Shown here in pieces: positions 27,059-36,903 of a DNA stretch of 56,538 nucleotides. The position numbers were made by a program, and so were the translations under genes. Positions within the stretch are counted from its first letter, which is position 1. Every line of letters begins with the position of its first letter. Below the pieces are notes generated by a model that was not told where the DNA came from, ran no database searches, and saw nothing but the letters and a program-made list of their open reading frames with translations. Source of the DNA: Cellvibrionales bacterium UBA1854 (GTDB lineage Bacteria; Pseudomonadota; Gammaproteobacteria; Pseudomonadales; Porticoccaceae); assembly GCA_002338445.1 (NCBI GenBank), contig DDII01000058.1, positions 47,386 to 103,923 of the forward strand, written 5' to 3'.

Positions 27059-28213
27059 TCATGCCGCTTCATAGCTTATCTGGTTAAATCTTCTCTGATG
27101 GTAATCTCCATCGCCGAACATAAGGTTTATCGTCATGAGTCTCTTAACATAATGACCGATATTGAGTTCATCGGTCATTCCCATACCCCCATGAATTTGG
27201 ATAGCCTCCTCGCCGATGAGCTTAGAAGACTTAGCTACTGTAATTTTCATAGCATGTAGTGAGCGCATTCGTTCATTCTCAACCTCTAGGCTGCCCTCAC
27301 TGAAGGCACACAATGCACGATAAACCATGGATCGTGCTTGTTCAGCTGCCATAAACGTATCAACCATACGATGCTGGAGGGCTTGAAAAGAGCTAATTGG
27401 GACACCGAATTGATGGCGTGTCTTCGTGTACGCTATTGTGGCTTCATTTAGTACAGCCATAATGCCTATTGCCTCTGCACATAGACCGATTAACACTTGC
27501 GGCATGATCTTTTCGACAAATTTCATGCCCCCGTCCAACTTTCCTAGAAGCGCATCCGCCGGAATTATAACACCATCAAAGTTTATATTTGCCGCCTTAT
27601 GGCCGTCCATCATTCCATAAGGGAGGATTGAGATCCCCTGGGTGTCTGCATCAACCATGAAGAGGCTAATCCCCGACGAATCGTACTGCCCTCCAGATGT
27701 TCGCGCCGCCACAATGATGTGCGTCGCATTCGAGCCATTTAATACAACAGACTTCGAACCGTTTATGCACCAGCCTTTCTTTGAATGGGTAGCGGTCGTC
27801 TTAATATCGGTAATCTCAAAACGGGACTGGCGCTCAAGATAAGCAAATGCGCCAAGACAACGTCCTTCGATAATCTTTGGGATAAGATCTGCAGAAATTT
27901 TATTAGGTCCGCAATGCGATAACAAACCACCGAACAACATAATGGTGGGAACAAAAGGCTCGACAACTATTCCTTTACCCAGCTCTTCCATAATAACAGC
28001 GATGTCTTCATTACCGCCACCATAACCGCCATAATGCTCCGAGAAGGGTATCGAAAGCCATCCAAGGTCAGAAAACATCGCCCACGATTCAGTGCTCATT
28101 CCTTTTTCTGACGAGATTATTTTTTTTCTTGTATCAAAGTTATATTGGTCTTTTATGTATCTTGCAACGCTATCTCTCAACATTGCTTGCTCATCACTGA
28201 GTTGGAAATTCAC
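27059..28213 (-). CDS. Acyl-CoA dehydrogenase family protein (384 residues)
   Basis: FAD-dependent dehydrogenation of acyl-CoA to 2-enoyl-CoA. The fold is recognisable throughout: N-terminal MNFQLSDEQAMLRDSVARYI, a GGYGGGNEDIAVIMEELGKG block, and the C-terminal VKRLMTINLMFGDGDYHQRR region after the QIHGGMGMTDELNIGHYVKR motif. The usual catalytic glutamate is not obvious by eye, which is common in the FadE-type heteromeric subunits of steroid degraders. It is 23 bases downstream of a second acyl-CoA dehydrogenase gene; paired genes of this kind often encode an alpha2-beta2 enzyme. Pairing is inferred. Confidence 0.92.
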   Translation of the reverse strand: MNFQLSDEQAMLRDSVARYIKDQYNFDTRKKIISSEKGMSTESWAMFSDLGWLSIPFSEHYGGYGGGNEDIAVIMEELGKGIVVEPFVPTIMLFGGLLSHCGPNKISADLIPKIIEGRCLGAFAYLERQSRFEITDIKTTATHSKKGWCINGSKSVVLNGSNATHIIVAARTSGGQYDSSGISLFMVDADTQGISILPYGMMDGHKAANINFDGVIIPADALLGKLDGGMKFVEKIMPQVLIGLCAEAIGIMAVLNEATIAYTKTRHQFGVPISSFQALQHRMVDTFMAAEQARSMVYRALCAFSEGSLEVENERMRSLHAMKITVAKSSKLIGEEAIQIHGGMGMTDELNIGHYVKRLMTINLMFGDGDYHQRRFNQISYEAA

Positions 28214-28236
28214 GGGTCTTCTCTCCTCAAAGTTGG

Positions 28237-29430
28237 CTAGACTCCTAGTACCATCTTAGCTATCACGTTACGTTGCACCTCATTGGACCCGCCATATATG
28301 GTTGCTGCACGTCCAAAAAGATAACCACAACGAGCTTCTTCGGCAAAAGCATGTCCATATCCATCCTTTTGCACGTTGCTTGGAATTCCGCCTCCATAGT
28401 ATGCAACTAGTTGAAGTTGAAGCTCCTGTATTGCCTGTGTTATCTCTGTTCCCTTGATCTTGAGAAGAGAGGACTCAGGACCAGGAGTTCCTCCCTCAGC
28501 CATCGCAGCTAAAACGCGAAGTTCAGTATACTCAAGAGCCATCAGCTCCGTCTCAACATCTGACATTCGCATTTGAAACAACGGATCATCAATCATTGCT
28601 CGACCACCGTTAACCTCATACTTCGCGCGCTCCTTGAGTTCAGAAAAAGCCCGTTTTGAGTCAGCCACCTCGGCCATACCAGTTCGTTCATGCGCTAAAA
28701 GAGCTTTCGCATATGTCCACCCTTTGTCCTGCTCACCAATAAGATTTTCAGTAGGCACTCGAACATCCTCAAACATAACCTCATTAAGATGATGTCTCCC
28801 ATCAATAGTGACTATCGGTTTGATACTAATTCCGGGAGTTTTCATGTTGATAAGTAAAAAGCTTATGCCTTGCTGCTTTCGCGTCTCTTTACTCGTTCGA
28901 ACTAAGCAAAAGATCCAGTCGGCATATTGTGCATATGATGTCCAGATCTTGTGACCGTTAACTAAATATTCTCCATCGACCAAATCTGCTGAAGTGGTCA
29001 AAGCTGCCAAATCCGACCCCGCTCCGGGCTCCGAATAACCTTGGCACCACCAGTCATCACTGGATAGTATTCGGGGTAAAAATTTCTTCTTTTGCTGTTC
29101 ATTTCCAAAAGTGTATATCACCGGCGCAACCATACTGATTCCAAAGGGAATGACTGCTGGAATGCCAGCCGCTCCACGCTCAGTCTCAAAAATAAATTTT
29201 TGAGTTATGGACCAACCAGCTCCGCCATACTCCACTGGCCAACCGGGCGCGATCCAGCCTTTTGCGTGGAGCTTCTTTTGCCACTTTACAATTGCATCTT
29301 TGTAGCAAGCACCATCGCTAATGGTTGCTAAATTTAAACTTCCTGCCACGGAGGAATCGTATTCAGTGGCAAAAAACTCGCGCACCTCATCCCGAAAAGC
29401 CAAATCTTCTTTGGTAAATGTAACATCCAT
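28237..29430 (-). CDS. Acyl-CoA dehydrogenase family protein (397 residues)
   Basis: First gene of the two-gene dehydrogenase set. Seen: GWIAPGWPVEYGGAGWS near residue 60, the flavin and substrate block WCQGYSEPGAGSDLAAL, the NGHKIWTSYAQYADWIFCLVRT strand region, and the C-terminal IYGGSNEVQRNVIAKMVLG, the family's FAD-binding end. This set of motifs is typical of the FadE group used for medium or branched acyl-CoAs and for steroid or terpene side chains. The palindromic sites 43-75 bases upstream of the ATG look like operators. Confidence 0.93.
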   Translation of the reverse strand: MDVTFTKEDLAFRDEVREFFATEYDSSVAGSLNLATISDGACYKDAIVKWQKKLHAKGWIAPGWPVEYGGAGWSITQKFIFETERGAAGIPAVIPFGISMVAPVIYTFGNEQQKKKFLPRILSSDDWWCQGYSEPGAGSDLAALTTSADLVDGEYLVNGHKIWTSYAQYADWIFCLVRTSKETRKQQGISFLLINMKTPGISIKPIVTIDGRHHLNEVMFEDVRVPTENLIGEQDKGWTYAKALLAHERTGMAEVADSKRAFSELKERAKYEVNGGRAMIDDPLFQMRMSDVETELMALEYTELRVLAAMAEGGTPGPESSLLKIKGTEITQAIQELQLQLVAYYGGGIPSNVQKDGYGHAFAEEARCGYLFGRAATIYGGSNEVQRNVIAKMVLGV

Positions 29431-29472
29431 TAAAACTTCTCCTAAATACTCTAAATTGCTGATAAATATAAA

Positions 29473-29505
29473 GTCAGCGCTGACGTTTTAATTATATTAT
29501 AATTA
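29473..29505. promoter_or_regulatory. Paired palindromes upstream of the acyl-CoA dehydrogenase genes
   Basis: GTCAGCGCTGAC (29473-29484) is a perfect 12-base palindrome. Four bases further from the gene, TAATTATA-T-TATAATTA (29489-29505) is a perfect 17-base inverted repeat. Both lie 43-75 bases upstream of the start at 29430, where a promoter is expected. The first has the size and symmetry of a TetR/FadR-type operator; the AT-rich one may overlap the -10 or -35 region. Confidence 0.55.
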
Positions 29506-30907
29506 TTGCGACTCAATCACACAAAAACTACATCTCTTTCTTATAATTCCTTGTGGTTGATAATAAAAATTCTTGTCAAGTCGACAATATGTATCCATGC
29601 AAAGTTACGTTCTCGATGCAAATACTGGTTAATTTTGAACTAAATATCAATCGTCATTTATGTATTATTTCGGGGAACTACGACTAGTTGGTGGCTCTGT
29701 TGCCTTTCTGTTCATGTTTTGGATTTCCCGACTTTGAAAAAATAGACCATTAGTTAAGCATGAGTTGCTCGGAAATACAGATCCTCACGATGAGCAAAAG
29801 TAATATTCTCCATGACGCATGGAAGTTCACAAGATGATATTCCTCTGATTATTTACTATTGTCGGTCAGAGGGTAGTAAGCAAAAAACTCGAGCCATTTA
29901 GGCTTTGTAGACAACTCTGTTAAAGTGTCGGAATCATGGACAATCCAACTAGCGGAAAAATCTCTTTAAAATAATCCATATGGGTCTTCTTACCTTCCTC
30001 CACTAAGGTTACGTATTTATAAAATAAAGTGCAGTCGAACCAAATATTATTTAAATTACCCTGAAGAATTAAATGAAACTTAAAATTGATTCGTAAGGCA
30101 CAACACCCGATTGGTATATACGCCTCAGTTGTACCTCATTTAGAAAAGAACACTAGAGAATTTACCGCGATTAAACAGCGCAATATCTAACAAGACAAAA
30201 TATACTCCGTTATATTTTCCTGAATCCGGGCTGCTGAAGGGTGTGGTTCACTGCAGCGAACTTTACTCTCCTGAACTGGTTCCCATATGGTCATCGACCT
30301 TAAAATCAAGTTGCTTGCGCACATTACTGATTTTCAGCTCCCTTGATTTGTCGAGCCAACCCACGACTTGTTATCTATAATCCTCTCCGTGATTCATTGT
30401 TTGACTCGAGTTAACACCCCTCTAACCTATCTGTGTCAGTTTTATTGAGGGGTTAGACGGCAATATAAGTCTCTTGCTGTTAGTGAACTATTTCACTTTA
30501 GCGCAACTCGCTAGTCAACGTAACGTTATCAAGAGTTTCGCTGAGTTGTGAAATATTATTTCGCATCCTGTAAAAGCAGTATTTTTTCTACAACCACAAT
30601 TCTTACTCCTATCCTAAGTCGCCTCTCACGACAGGGAAAGAGGCTAAATAAGCCGATACCCAAGGCTAAAATTGGGGGACACAATGACAATTCTTCACCT
30701 CACAAGTGCACCGCCGTTTATACTACTTGCTTTGTGTGAATTACATTTAAGGCTTCCCTTTAGATGGAGACAATGACTAGTATGAGCTGACACTCTGACA
30801 TATGAGTTACCATAAGTGTTAATCGCCTTAGGTGCGGGCATTCTAAACTAGGTAGTTATTGTTGGCTGATGCACCCTCATTATAATCGAATAAATCGATG
30901 TGGGTGA
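29506..30907. other. 1.4-kb stretch without recognisable genes
   Basis: Both strands are broken by stops. The longest frame is 63 codons at 30548 (plus), and I recognise nothing in it. An imperfect hairpin is possible near 30415-30456 (ACCCCTC / GAGGGGT, 24-base loop). No tRNA, transposase or repeat array was seen. It may be decayed coding sequence, an unrecognised RNA region, or simple spacer in this loosely packed region. Confidence 0.45.
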
Positions 30908-31519
30908 TCACAACGAACATGCTTTTATAAATGCAGGACGCGTCTTGAGGCGCACATAGTAGGCCTCGGTGTGCTCCTTAAAACCCGCTCGAAGACCCAA
31001 GGTTTCCGCGAACAATAGTGCAAAACCGACACTTATATCAGCAATTGTAAATCGATCCGCACATAAAAATTCTCGTTTTCTCACCACACTCTCAAGAGAT
31101 CGTAACCGAGAAAAAAACCACTGCGAATAATCCTGTACCACTTGCGTGTGACGACGCTTCTTCGGCTCTAACTGGGAGTACCGCAACACCAATGTCTGTG
31201 GAAAAGTAAGAGTTGAATCGCTTCGGTGGAGCCAATTTAAGTAAGGACCATAATCTCGCTCATTCACACCAACGGAGAGTGAGGTAGGCCCGTATCGGTC
31301 GACAAGATATTGGCAGATGCCAGTCGACTCAGTCATCTCGACAAAACCATCTGTAAAAAAAGGCACAGTGCCAATGGGGTTTATATCGGTGTACCCAGAG
31401 TGAAGAAAACGAGGAGGGAATTTCATGCAGACCAACTCATACTCAAGCCCCATCTCTTCCATAGTCCAGAGCGGCCTTATTGATCGCGATAAACTGCAAT
31501 GCCAGAGCTTCAAAACCAT
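30908..31519 (-). CDS. Glutathione S-transferase family protein
   Basis: A 203-residue two-domain GST. The thioredoxin-like N-domain begins LKLWHCSLSRSIRPLWTMEEMGL; serine rather than cysteine or tyrosine lies where the thiol-activating residue is expected, and the conserved cis-proline and glutathione-binding pair lie in GTVPFFTDG and MTESTGIC. The C-domain carries the usual FTIADISVGFALLFAETLGL folding motif. Its role here may be conjugation of reactive catabolic intermediates, inferred only from neighbours. It ends a minus-strand run after a 480-base gap from the enoyl-CoA hydratase. Confidence 0.9.
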   Translation of the reverse strand: MVLKLWHCSLSRSIRPLWTMEEMGLEYELVCMKFPPRFLHSGYTDINPIGTVPFFTDGFVEMTESTGICQYLVDRYGPTSLSVGVNERDYGPYLNWLHRSDSTLTFPQTLVLRYSQLEPKKRRHTQVVQDYSQWFFSRLRSLESVVRKREFLCADRFTIADISVGFALLFAETLGLRAGFKEHTEAYYVRLKTRPAFIKACSL

Positions 31520-32001
31520 ATGTAATCATTGCCTCCTAAAAGCATCTATTGCATAGTAAATCGCGCTAGAAAAATTAACATCATGCGCAACCACTTCGGG
31601 TTCAGGGACACAAGAAAAACTTGACTCTGCCATGAGCCGTTTTGCGGGTGCCTTAATTTACCTCATCACCTCAGTTGTCCTCGGAGCAAGCCCTGAGAGA
31701 GCTCGTCCCTCTTCTTGAAACTTGGCAAAGGAAAGATTTTCATTTAGAAATCTGAATCCTTGGTGCACAGCTCGGGCTCGGCTCGGTTTCGCAGCTCTGA
31801 TAGTTCGATTGACTGATAAATTAGTCTCATTTAAAGTTCCCGGCTCGAGACTAATTGCCTCGTTTTCAGGACCTACATGAAAAGCGCCACGGTCCGTATT
31901 AACATGGACTGCAACCATCTAACAACCCAAAGCATTTGCCGTTCGCATAACCATGCCAGCCATTATGCCGCGGTTCGCCGAAAGGATACTGTAAAATCGA
32001 T
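31520..32001. other. Gap with an unassigned minus-strand frame
   Basis: A minus-strand frame of 86 codons (31658-31918) reads with few rare residues (VNTDRGAFHVGPENEAISLEPG), and a second frame just upstream ends TANALGC before its stop. I recognise no family in either. They could be a short gene or a decayed one between the hydratase and GST genes. Not called as a gene. Confidence 0.35.
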
Positions 32002-32841
32002 TCACAGACCGCTCTCTCCATTTAGATTAGACACCCAATAGGGTCTGCGCTTTTCGACAAAAGCTGAGACTCCCTCTTGCCCCTCTTGACCAAGAATGCA
32101 TCCAGCGAAACGTTCTGCGGCAAAGTCAAGAGCCTCACCCCTGGGTTTTCGCAAGGTCTCGAAAAGAATCGACTTTGTTACCGCATTCGCTTCAGGCGCG
32201 CATGCCGAAATCTGATGTAGTATCTTCTCGCCCTTGGCCTCAAGTTCATCTACACTCGAGGCATGATCATGCGCGATTCCGAGCGCAACCGCATCATCCC
32301 CATTAAATCGGGCACCAGTTAGCATCAACCGGCGTGCCTGCATCAGCCCCACACGTTCTGTTACAAATGGAGCTATTTGTGCTGGAGGAATACCCAAGCT
32401 AGTCTCACTAAGACGGAAACGGGCATCACTCATCACGAGCGTCACATCGGCAACACAAGCAAGGCCAAGGCCACCACCGATCGCAGCACCCTCTACCAAT
32501 ATGATTACCACCTGAGGCTGCTCATTGAGCTGACTCATCAGGAACCCAAAGGACCGATTGCCCTTTGCAACATCAATAGCACTTCCCTGTTGAGCTACCG
32601 ATTGAAAATCTTTTAAATCTGCTCCAGCACAGAAGAATCCGCCCTTTCCACGCAATACAATCGTTCTGATCGTCCGGTCATTCTCAACTTGTTTTAGGGT
32701 ACTGTTTAACCCCTCGGTCATTTCAATTGAGAGGGCATTCTTGACTTCGGGCCGATTAAGCCAGATCGTTAGATTACCTCCTTTTCGTTCAAGAATTAAG
32801 GTATTCGTGCCCGAAAGCAGACCTCTACTGACCTTTGTCAT
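32002..32841 (-). CDS. Enoyl-CoA hydratase/isomerase (crotonase family)
   Basis: A 279-residue crotonase. The first oxyanion-hole block is GKGGFFCAGADLKDF and the second is VEGAAIGGGLGLACVADV, where the usual catalytic glutamates are not both obvious, so hydration versus isomerisation cannot be decided. The sequence around LNRPEVKNALSIEM is close in style to AtuE-like isohexenylglutaconyl-CoA hydratases of terpene breakdown, by eye only. The frame opens at 32907, but ATG 32841 (MTKVSRGLL) has GGGGAG just upstream and a normal N-terminal length. Confidence 0.9.
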   Translation of the reverse strand: MTKVSRGLLSGTNTLILERKGGNLTIWLNRPEVKNALSIEMTEGLNSTLKQVENDRTIRTIVLRGKGGFFCAGADLKDFQSVAQQGSAIDVAKGNRSFGFLMSQLNEQPQVVIILVEGAAIGGGLGLACVADVTLVMSDARFRLSETSLGIPPAQIAPFVTERVGLMQARRLMLTGARFNGDDAVALGIAHDHASSVDELEAKGEKILHQISACAPEANAVTKSILFETLRKPRGEALDFAAERFAGCILGQEGQEGVSAFVEKRRPYWVSNLNGESGL

Positions 32842-33214
32842 AATCTCCCCCATAAATTTGTGGTAAAGCGAAAATTGCGTAATAACCAAGCCGTCCCGAC
32901 GCAGCATTCATTGTCTTGCCTTGGTGACGTTTTGAGTAAAAATTGAAATATGAATCTAAAATGTCTCGGGTCAATCATTTAGTCGTCCATATAATGTCTA
33001 AAAGTGTAGAACGCGCTAAACTAATCACTAAAGTGTTTAGCTAAGGTTTTTTGTCACACCTGATGTACCTGCCTTATCCGTCTCCTCGCTAATTCTAACA
33101 GTCTTAAACTTTACAACCATCGACATAGGCTAAGCAGAGAGTTTATCACCCATCACACCAATGTGTGTATTTTGACGGGTGTATGGAATATAGATTTACA
33201 GTATTAACTTCCCC
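32842..33214. other. Intergenic stretch between aas and the hydratase
   Basis: About 370 bases between two minus-strand genes, so it likely carries the hydratase promoter and the aas terminator. No coding frame, clear terminator or repeat was identified. Confidence 0.4.
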
Positions 33215-36200
33215 CTATTGGAGCTCAATTGCCATCGAGCGTGCTCTTCGCACATCGGCTTTCCCACTACCGAGAAGAGGAATTGAATCAACAACCTGAT
33301 ATTCAGATGGGAGCATAAGAGCCTGGCAACCAAGGTCTAACATCTTTTTACGAATTGAGGTTAGATCGAGCTCTTGATCACTTACTAGAACAATTTTTTC
33401 ACCCCTCAAGTGGTCAGGTAACCCAACCGCAATTATTCCAACTCCCTCTAATATAACACTTCTGAGAGCACGCTCGACTGCCGTTAAGCTGATCATTTCA
33501 CCTCTTATTTTTACAAATCGCGAATAGCGATCTATAATAGTAAGAAAGCCATCTTCGTCGATCATTCCTTTATCTCCGGTCACATACCATCGAAAACCGT
33601 CGATCTCCTTAATCACTGCTTTCGTTTTATCAGGCTCGCCGAGGTAACCTTGCATGACTTGTGGTCCACCGATCAATACCATGCCAGCATCACCAATGGG
33701 TAGTTCATCTAATGTCTCTGGATCCACGATGATACAACTAGTTCCCGGCAGTGGCATACCAACGGTTCCGAGTTGACTACCCTTTTGAATCTTCAGCCTG
33801 CTCGGTTCCAATTGGTCCGGCAAATTGCACGTAGCTACTGGTGAGGTTTCGGTGGTCCCGTAACCCTCCAGTACTGCTTTGCCAAACTTAACCTGAAAAT
33901 CCTGACGTACTCTATCATCGAGCTTCTCGGCCCCAGAGACAACAAGACGAAGGCTATCTAATAGCAGAGGATGGATCTTTTTATTCTGATTATACAGCCT
34001 CAATAATGATGAAGTGGCGCACATAATGCTTACCCCGTGCCGGGAAATTGATTTTGCAGTCGAAAGAGCGTCTGTCGGGTCAGGCTGGCAAACCAGAGGA
34101 ATCCCCTCAATTAGCGGAAGAAGAGTAGTAACAGTGAGTCCGAACGCATGAAACAACGGTAATGAACCCATCATTACATCATTAGGCTGAGCATTTACAA
34201 TCTCAGAAACTTGTTTAATATTCGCCATTATATTTTTGTGCGTTAAGGAAATCCCTTTGGGGGATCCCTCACTACCACTGGAAAACAAAATAGCTGCGAC
34301 TTTATCCGTATTCTCATTACGACTATAAATTAGTCTCACAAAATTTTCGGGTAACAACTTAACGGTTAACCAATAAAAACCCAGTTCTAATTTGGGGATT
34401 TCTTTAACCAACTCTTCCAAATGTATCAGTTCTTGACCTTGAAAGGCGGCTCGGATATCGATGCCACGTGCCTCGAGTTTTTTTAGAAAGGTGTTTGATG
34501 TCACAATTACTTTAATTTCTGCGGTCTCGCAGGCAGCTTTAATATCCAAAAAATTAGAGGTGTAATTGAGATTCACCACCGTCTTTCCCGCCAATAAACT
34601 TCCCATGTTTGCCAATGCTGCCCCCCCGCTTGAGGGTAGTAATAAACCAACATTTTGGTTTACCACTTTTTTAGAGATTCTTACAGAAATCGCAATCGCA
34701 GCGCATAAAGCACGAATAGCAGTAAGGGGCTTTGATCCCTCGTCGACCAAGCTGGGAAGGTTTTTTGATCTTTTGACACTTGTGATCCAAGCGTCTTGAA
34801 GCGTTGGCAACGTCTCCACATGTGTTTGCCACGACGCCACGGACAGTCGTAAAACCTCACGTTTAACAACTCCGGCTGACACATCATTGGCTAAAGGTGA
34901 TCCAAAAGTTACCACAAGCTCTCTCAATGGACTATACGAGTAACTCTCTCTCAAGCGAGTCGAAGACATTGAAAATTGACTGCCACGGAGACCCTGGAGA
35001 TAAAATGGAACAATTACATAGGTATTTTTAACTAGTGAGGGCACTCTCTCAAAACCTTTCCGAAACTGAACAAGATGTCCTGTTCTTGAAATTGTACCCT
35101 CCGGAAAGATGCAAACAACTTCTCCCAGATCTAGCAACACAGAAATCTTAGAAAGGGCCTCATTTCCCCCGCCTCCCACTTCAATGGGGACAGCGCCAAA
35201 AATCTTGGCAATCCAATTTATATACCAACGATCATAAATAGATTTTTCCATCACGAACCGAATAGGTCTAGGAGCCGCGATCTGGAGAATAGCCCAGTCT
35301 ATCCAGCTAATATGATTTCCTAGAAGAAGAACTCCACCTTGCTCGGGGATAGAATTCAACCCCGAAACTTTTATTTTATAATGTCGTTTAACTGTCGAGC
35401 TAAAAATAAACCTGACTAAGCTCTGAGGCAGTTTTAACACAGTAAAAATACAGCCCGTCAGAGCAACAACGGCGATGATCGGAAACAGATAATCAGAGAC
35501 TCCTAAGATGGTGAGCACACAGGTCAACATTAAAAAAGTTGTCATTGCTATGTTTTGGAGAAAATTATTCCCTGCTATGACCGTGCCCAGTTCTTCTGAG
35601 CGTGCATTGAACTGAATCAATGCATTGAGCGGCACAATAAACAAACCGCCTGCAATTCCCATTACAAAAAAATTAACCGCATGCACCCAAATCACATTAA
35701 TGTGGATCACCAAAAAAAGTCCTGTGCAGACACCCATCGCACCAATCGGTATTAATCCAGTTTCTATGTAACCCCGAGACCAGCGCATCGCAAGAAAAGA
35801 TCCCAATGCAATTCCGACACCGCTAGATGCAATCGTTCCATTTATAATTCGGGTGTCGGTTATTCCAAGGACCTGTTCGGCAAAATTCCCAAAAGCCGCC
35901 AACTGTACCTGACCCACAGCCCAGAAAACCGCCAAGCCAAGGACAGATAACCGAATGATATCGTTAGATATTAATGGTTTAAGTGCCCTTATAGCTGCCC
36001 GCCCTGAGAGATGCTCAACTGGTCTAAACTCAGATTTAGTCCCGACATCGAGTGTCGGCAGTCGATAGCAAAGTAACACCTCCAGCAAACTAGTTGCTAC
36101 TAAGAGCCACCCGATTGGTGCAACTGCGACCAAAACATCTGCCTCAGTGACAGCGTCACTCCGATAGAAATTTTCAAACACCTGTGAAAAAAGAAAGGTG

Positions 36201-36661
36201 CTAAGTAAAATTGCGCAAATAACAGTAGCCTGCGCCAGCCCATTCCCCTCTGCAAGACGGTCTTTTCCGAATAACGATTTTATGTATCCGGATTTAGCTG
36301 GCGAATAAATAGCACTTTGCATCGCTAAAATAAAAGTCATTACAAAAGCAATCCAGAATTGCCCGGTGTAGTAACAAAAAGTTATCGCAAGCGTTACTCC
36401 AACTGCGAAAGCCGCTGAAACACGCATTACAATGTTTTTTGGGAATCTATCTCCGGCAAATCCCGCAGGTGTAAATAATATAATAAATGGAAGAAGGATC
36501 AGTGCATTAAGTATTGCAGTCAGAATAATCTGATGCTCACCATCATAAACTTTTAAAATTGTGTTCTGAATGGTGATCTTATGCCCAAGATCTAGGAACG
36601 CGTTTAAAAACACCACCATTAGGTAGGAGAGCGCGCCCTTTGTTCTAATTATTTGACTCAT
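33215..36661 (-). CDS. aas: LplT-PlsC-acyl-ACP synthetase fusion (Aas-type lysophospholipid repair protein)
   Basis: In E. coli, LplT flips lysophospholipids inward and Aas re-acylates them. Here both are one protein of 1148 residues from ATG 36661 (AGAGGAAAG upstream). Order: an MFS/LplT transporter of about 12 helices (residues 1-420), a PlsC acyltransferase with GNHISWIDW (HX4D) and FPEGTISRTG (residues ~430-640), and an AMP-forming synthetase with the P-loop-like LFSSGSEGSPKGISLTHKN (residues ~640-1140) and GYGTTETSP. Fused forms are known in other bacteria. The function is phospholipid repair at the inner membrane; it may also supply acyl chains from exogenous fatty acids. Confidence 0.93.
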   Translation of the reverse strand: MSQIIRTKGALSYLMVVFLNAFLDLGHKITIQNTILKVYDGEHQIILTAILNALILLPFIILFTPAGFAGDRFPKNIVMRVSAAFAVGVTLAITFCYYTGQFWIAFVMTFILAMQSAIYSPAKSGYIKSLFGKDRLAEGNGLAQATVICAILLSTFLFSQVFENFYRSDAVTEADVLVAVAPIGWLLVATSLLEVLLCYRLPTLDVGTKSEFRPVEHLSGRAAIRALKPLISNDIIRLSVLGLAVFWAVGQVQLAAFGNFAEQVLGITDTRIINGTIASSGVGIALGSFLAMRWSRGYIETGLIPIGAMGVCTGLFLVIHINVIWVHAVNFFVMGIAGGLFIVPLNALIQFNARSEELGTVIAGNNFLQNIAMTTFLMLTCVLTILGVSDYLFPIIAVVALTGCIFTVLKLPQSLVRFIFSSTVKRHYKIKVSGLNSIPEQGGVLLLGNHISWIDWAILQIAAPRPIRFVMEKSIYDRWYINWIAKIFGAVPIEVGGGGNEALSKISVLLDLGEVVCIFPEGTISRTGHLVQFRKGFERVPSLVKNTYVIVPFYLQGLRGSQFSMSSTRLRESYSYSPLRELVVTFGSPLANDVSAGVVKREVLRLSVASWQTHVETLPTLQDAWITSVKRSKNLPSLVDEGSKPLTAIRALCAAIAISVRISKKVVNQNVGLLLPSSGGAALANMGSLLAGKTVVNLNYTSNFLDIKAACETAEIKVIVTSNTFLKKLEARGIDIRAAFQGQELIHLEELVKEIPKLELGFYWLTVKLLPENFVRLIYSRNENTDKVAAILFSSGSEGSPKGISLTHKNIMANIKQVSEIVNAQPNDVMMGSLPLFHAFGLTVTTLLPLIEGIPLVCQPDPTDALSTAKSISRHGVSIMCATSSLLRLYNQNKKIHPLLLDSLRLVVSGAEKLDDRVRQDFQVKFGKAVLEGYGTTETSPVATCNLPDQLEPSRLKIQKGSQLGTVGMPLPGTSCIIVDPETLDELPIGDAGMVLIGGPQVMQGYLGEPDKTKAVIKEIDGFRWYVTGDKGMIDEDGFLTIIDRYSRFVKIRGEMISLTAVERALRSVILEGVGIIAVGLPDHLRGEKIVLVSDQELDLTSIRKKMLDLGCQALMLPSEYQVVDSIPLLGSGKADVRRARSMAIELQ

Positions 36662-36903
36662 CTTTCCTCCTCTAAAGACCATCCATAATTAACTGGTCAA
36701 TGAATAGCGTTTTAACAGTCCTTTTCGCTTCTCGAACGAAATAGGAAACCAGCAGATATAGTTTTTTGATCCCGTTATGAAACGTCACGCAAATTTTAAG
36801 GGAGAGTATGGCACAACAACGTAAAAACATGTCAGTATGGAGAGATTTAAAATGTTTCAAGCACGAAAAAACAGTGAGATCTTAAAAATAATGAGTTTAA
36901 CCA

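Noticed and set aside
30548..30739. 63-codon plus-strand frame in the gene-poor stretch
   Set aside because: Too short and motif-free in a region with stops on all frames.
31658..31918. 86-codon minus-strand frame
   Set aside because: No family recognised and no clear start signal; kept as a remark in the gap entry.
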